Shown: positions 61,543 to 64,000 of the stretch, piece after piece
Position numbering within the stretch: the first letter of the stretch is position 1
Layout of the letters: every line of letters begins with the position of its first letter
Assembly (NCBI GenBank): GCA_963794415.1
Contig: CAWCDI010000004.1
Span: 372,001 to 436,000, forward strand
Length of the DNA stretch: 64,000 nt
Reading direction: 5' to 3'
From: CAVPTL01 sp963794415
Lineage (GTDB): Bacteria > Actinomycetota > Thermoleophilia > Gaiellales > JAICJC01
Program-made: the position numbers and the translations under genes
Notes under the pieces: model-generated
Database searches by the model: none
The model's input: the letters and a program-made list of their open reading frames with translations, nothing else
Told to the model about the DNA's origin: nothing

Positions 61543-63225
61543 CTAGTAGCTGCGGACAGCCGGCTGGTGCTCGGTGATGGTGACGTCCTTGTAGTCGAGC
61601 TTGACCTGGCCGTCGTCGTGCCACGCCAGGGTGTGGCGCAGCCAGTTCTCGTCGTCGCGCTCGGGGAAGTCGAGGCGGCTGTGCGCGCCGCGGCTCTCGG
61701 TGCGGGCGATGGCGCCGGTGACCAGGCAGTCGGCCATCTGGAGCATCGCGCCCAGCTCGATGGCCTGGATCAGGTCGGAGTTGAACGTGGTGCCCTTGTC
61801 CTGCACGATGATGCCGCGTGCGTAGCGCTCGCGGAGCGCATCGACCCCGGCCTTGCAGGCCTCGAGCTTCTCGGCCGTGCGAAAGATGCCGGCGTTGTCG
61901 TACATGGTGTCGGCAAGCTCCTGGCGGATGGCGCGCGGGCGCTCGCCGTCGAAGTTGTAGAGCATCTCGCGGATGCGCTGCTCGCCCTCGCGCACGGCGG
62001 TGGGCGAGTACACGGAGGCGACGCTCAGCTCGCGCACGTCCTGCGCTGCGGTGGCGCCGGAGCGGCGGCCGAAGACGATGGTCTCGAGCAGCGAGTTGCC
62101 GCCGAGCCGGTTGGCGCCGTGTACCGAGACGCACGCGCACTCGCCCGCGGCGTAGAGGCCGGGCATGATGGTGCGGCCGTCGAGGTCGGTGTCGATGCCG
62201 CCCATGTGGTAGTGGCTTCCGGGGCGCACCGGGATGGGCTCCTCGATGGGATCCACGCCGGCGTAGTCCATCGCCAGCTCGCGGGAGCCGTGCAGCCGCT
62301 CGTTGATGCGCTTGGCGCCGAGGTGGGTGAGATCCAGAAGGACGCAGCCGTCAACGCCGCGGCCCTCGTCGATCTCGGTCTGCTCGGAGCGCGACACCAC
62401 GTCGCGGGAGGCGAGCTCCACCGCGTTGGGCGCGTAGTTGAACATGAACCGCTCGCCCTCAGCGTTTCGCAGATACCCGCCCTCACCGCGGCAGCCCTCG
62501 GTGATGAGCACGCCGTTTGCCTTCAGCGTGGTGGGGTGGAACTGCATGAACTCCATGTCCTTCAGCGGCACGCCGGCCCGCCAGGCCATCGACATGCCGT
62601 CGCCCGTGCAGGCGTAGGCGTTGGTGGTGCCGCGGTAGATGCGCCCGAGGCCGCCGGTGGCCAGGATGACCGCCTTGGCCTCGACGCCCTGCACGCCGCC
62701 GCGCACGAGATCCCATGCGGTGAGCCCGACGCAGCGCTCGCCGTCGGTCACCAGGTCGAGCGCGAACCACTCCTCGTAGACGGTGACGCCGCTCTTGACC
62801 AGCTGCTCGTAGAGCACGTGCAGGAGGACGTGGCCGGTGATGTCGGCGGCGTAGCAGGTGCGCGGCGCACCGCCCGCGCCGAACGGCCGCTGGGCGATCT
62901 TGCCGTCGTCGGTGCGCGAGAAGATGGCGCCCATGTGCTCGAGCTCGTAGATGTCGCCCGGGCCCTCCTCGCACATGACCGCGATCGCGTCCTGGTCACC
63001 GAGGTAGTCGGAGCCCTTGACGGTGAAGAAGGTGTGGTTCTCGGGCGAGTCCTCGCCGGCGTTTCCGAGGGCCGCGTTGATGCCGCCCTCGGCGGCTCCG
63101 GAATGGCTGCGGGTGGGATGCAGCTTCGAGACGACGCCGACGTCAGCTCCGTACCGGGCTGCCTCGATCGCGGCCCGCATGCCTGCGAGCCCGGCGCCTA
63201 CAACCACCACGTCGTGACGAACCAT
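61543..63225 (-). CDS. sdhA: succinate dehydrogenase/fumarate reductase flavoprotein
   Basis: A 560-residue flavoprotein: FAD-binding VVVGAGLAGMRAAIEAARYG, the His-covalent-FAD region KLHPTRSHSGAAEGGI, active-site EFMQFHPTTL, and RLGGNSLLETIVFGRRSG. The ATG at 63225 is preceded by GGAGG. It oxidises succinate to fumarate, or the reverse. No SdhC or SdhD gene is present in the window. Confidence 0.96.
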   Translation of the reverse strand: MVRHDVVVVGAGLAGMRAAIEAARYGADVGVVSKLHPTRSHSGAAEGGINAALGNAGEDSPENHTFFTVKGSDYLGDQDAIAVMCEEGPGDIYELEHMGAIFSRTDDGKIAQRPFGAGGAPRTCYAADITGHVLLHVLYEQLVKSGVTVYEEWFALDLVTDGERCVGLTAWDLVRGGVQGVEAKAVILATGGLGRIYRGTTNAYACTGDGMSMAWRAGVPLKDMEFMQFHPTTLKANGVLITEGCRGEGGYLRNAEGERFMFNYAPNAVELASRDVVSRSEQTEIDEGRGVDGCVLLDLTHLGAKRINERLHGSRELAMDYAGVDPIEEPIPVRPGSHYHMGGIDTDLDGRTIMPGLYAAGECACVSVHGANRLGGNSLLETIVFGRRSGATAAQDVRELSVASVYSPTAVREGEQRIREMLYNFDGERPRAIRQELADTMYDNAGIFRTAEKLEACKAGVDALRERYARGIIVQDKGTTFNSDLIQAIELGAMLQMADCLVTGAIARTESRGAHSRLDFPERDDENWLRHTLAWHDDGQVKLDYKDVTITEHQPAVRSY

Positions 63226-63399
63226 TCCACCTCCGTGAAGTACAGCGCACACGCGCCCGAACGGAGCCTACCAAGGAGGGTTGGACGTCGCCGCAGACGG
63301 GACTTTGTAACACCCGCGAACCGGCGCCCGCCGGTACATTGTGGAGTAGACTCGCAATCGGTTGTGGGTCCGCACAAATCGTTGAACGGGGGAGTTCCC
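63226..63399. promoter_or_regulatory. divergent promoter region, sdhA / pckA
   Basis: A 174-bp gap between two divergent central-carbon genes. It contains a short GC-rich hairpin CCGGCG-CC-CGCCGG at about 63321-63334 and no ORF. Both operon promoters must lie here, so succinate oxidation and gluconeogenesis could be co-regulated. Confidence 0.5.
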
Positions 63400-64000
63400 T
63401 TGGCGAAGATGGTGTTTGCTCTGCCGGAGGCACGCAGCGTTGCGAGCAGCCTCCCGCAATCAGAGCTTCATGCGCTGACCGCGGAGCAGGAGACCGCACG
63501 GGTCACCGAGTACGGCGCGGTCAACATCCAGACGCAGGTGCTGGCGCGCTCCAAGGGCTCGACGTACATCGTCTCGGACGATCCCGAGAGCGAGCCGCAC
63601 CAGGCCATCGACCGCGCGGAGTGGGATCGCGTGTCCGCCGCGCAGGACGCATTCATCGCCGAGCAGGACATGGTGCAGGTCGACGGCTACATCGGCAATG
63701 ACCCCGACCGGCGCGTGCCCGCGCGGCTCTACATCGAGCGGCGCAACGTGAACATCGCCGGGATGCAGGACGTCCTCTACTTCCACGACGACGCCGACAC
63801 CGCCTTCGAGCCCGAGCTGGTCGTGATCTACACGCCAAACCTCGCAGTGCCCGGATACCCGGACGACCGGCTGATCGCCGTCAACCTCGATCTCAACGTC
63901 ACGCGCGTGTTCAACTCCGACTACTTCGGTGAGTCGAAGAAGGGCGGGCTGCGGATGTGGAACAAGCTCGTGTACGACCGCGGCGGCCTCGCACTGCATG
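63400..64000 (+). CDS. pckA: phosphoenolpyruvate carboxykinase (ATP), 5' part
   Basis: The first 200 codons of an ATP-type PEPCK, cut by the window edge. FNSDYFGESKKGGLRMWNKLVYDRGGLALH matches the family's YAGExKKxIFxxMNYLLPxxGxLxMH segment. The N-terminal third is only loosely conserved. A TTG at 63400, six bases after GGGGGAG, is the preferred start; ATG at 63409 is the alternative. It converts oxaloacetate to PEP. Confidence 0.85.
   Translation, partial: MAKMVFALPEARSVASSLPQSELHALTAEQETARVTEYGAVNIQTQVLARSKGSTYIVSDDPESEPHQAIDRAEWDRVSAAQDAFIAEQDMVQVDGYIGNDPDRRVPARLYIERRNVNIAGMQDVLYFHDDADTAFEPELVVIYTPNLAVPGYPDDRLIAVNLDLNVTRVFNSDYFGESKKGGLRMWNKLVYDRGGLALH

Noticed and set aside
1..64000. CRISPR array
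   Set aside because: I looked for regularly spaced identical repeats. The only tandem repeats are the 36-bp and 45-bp families near 27 kb, which lack conserved-repeat/variable-spacer structure, and no cas genes are present.

Overview
The window is high-GC, gene-dense bacterial chromosome. The gene content and style suggest a deep-branching actinobacterium, possibly of the class Thermoleophilia: a long Bacillus-type SRP RNA next to dnaX-ybaB-recR, ECF sigma/RskA-type anti-sigma pairs, many 1-8 bp stop/start overlaps, and a succinate dehydrogenase set lacking the usual membrane anchors. The taxonomic placement is inference; no 16S rRNA gene is present.

Layout. 1-16 kb is a catabolic and uptake region: two short-chain dehydrogenases, an APC permease, a CocE-type hydrolase, glucose-6-phosphate isomerase, a DUF2090 aldolase-like protein, a polyamine-type ABC transporter without its ATPase, an MttB-family methyltransferase coupled to a degenerate histidine-ammonia-lyase-like protein, and a single-polypeptide HigB-HigA-ImmA fusion. 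16.9-28.7 kb is a drug-export-type ABC transporter whose ATPase gene is cut, exactly within its Walker A codons, by a 10.1-kb integrative element (17004-27121). 28.8-33.6 kb holds tandem carbonic anhydrases, a HAD hydrolase, a divergent HxlR/MFS pair, tRNA-Ser(GGA) and a cyclic-nucleotide-binding protein. 33.6-41.9 kb is a core block: SRP RNA, dnaX, ybaB, recR, an ECF sigma pair, a PLP decarboxylase, lysC and asd. 41.9-54.5 kb holds a second sigma/anti-sigma pair, an Asp23-family protein, a metallophosphoesterase, a nuclease, a YhaO/YhaN-like (SbcD/SbcC-like) pair with a frameshift in the exonuclease, RecQ with a duplicated C-terminal domain, and a large LuxR-family regulator. 54.5-64 kb holds a methyltransferase, an alpha/beta hydrolase-glycosyltransferase fusion, an MFS transporter, a type-E-like succinate dehydrogenase (flavoprotein, Fe-S protein, CCG-domain protein), and the start of an ATP-type PEP carboxykinase.

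The most unusual object is the integrative element. It has a large serine integrase beside attL, an HK97-fold capsid protein, a portal protein, an HNH nuclease, a small HExxH metallopeptidase-like protein, a winged-helix protein whose gene ends in palindromic iterons, and an origin-like repeat region at the other end. It also carries a cassette of exported proteins: a Flp-pilin-like protein, a SipW-type secreted protein and a collagen-like protein. I find no terminase, head protease, connector or tail gene. The element therefore looks like either a capsid-encoding phage satellite or a reduced prophage. Joining the two flanks at a 3-bp core (AAC) restores an uninterrupted 324-residue ABC ATPase with an intact GPNGAGKST motif, which fixes the element ends to the base. 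A family of intergenic palindromes with the core GGTGCC-N-GGCACC recurs elsewhere in the window.
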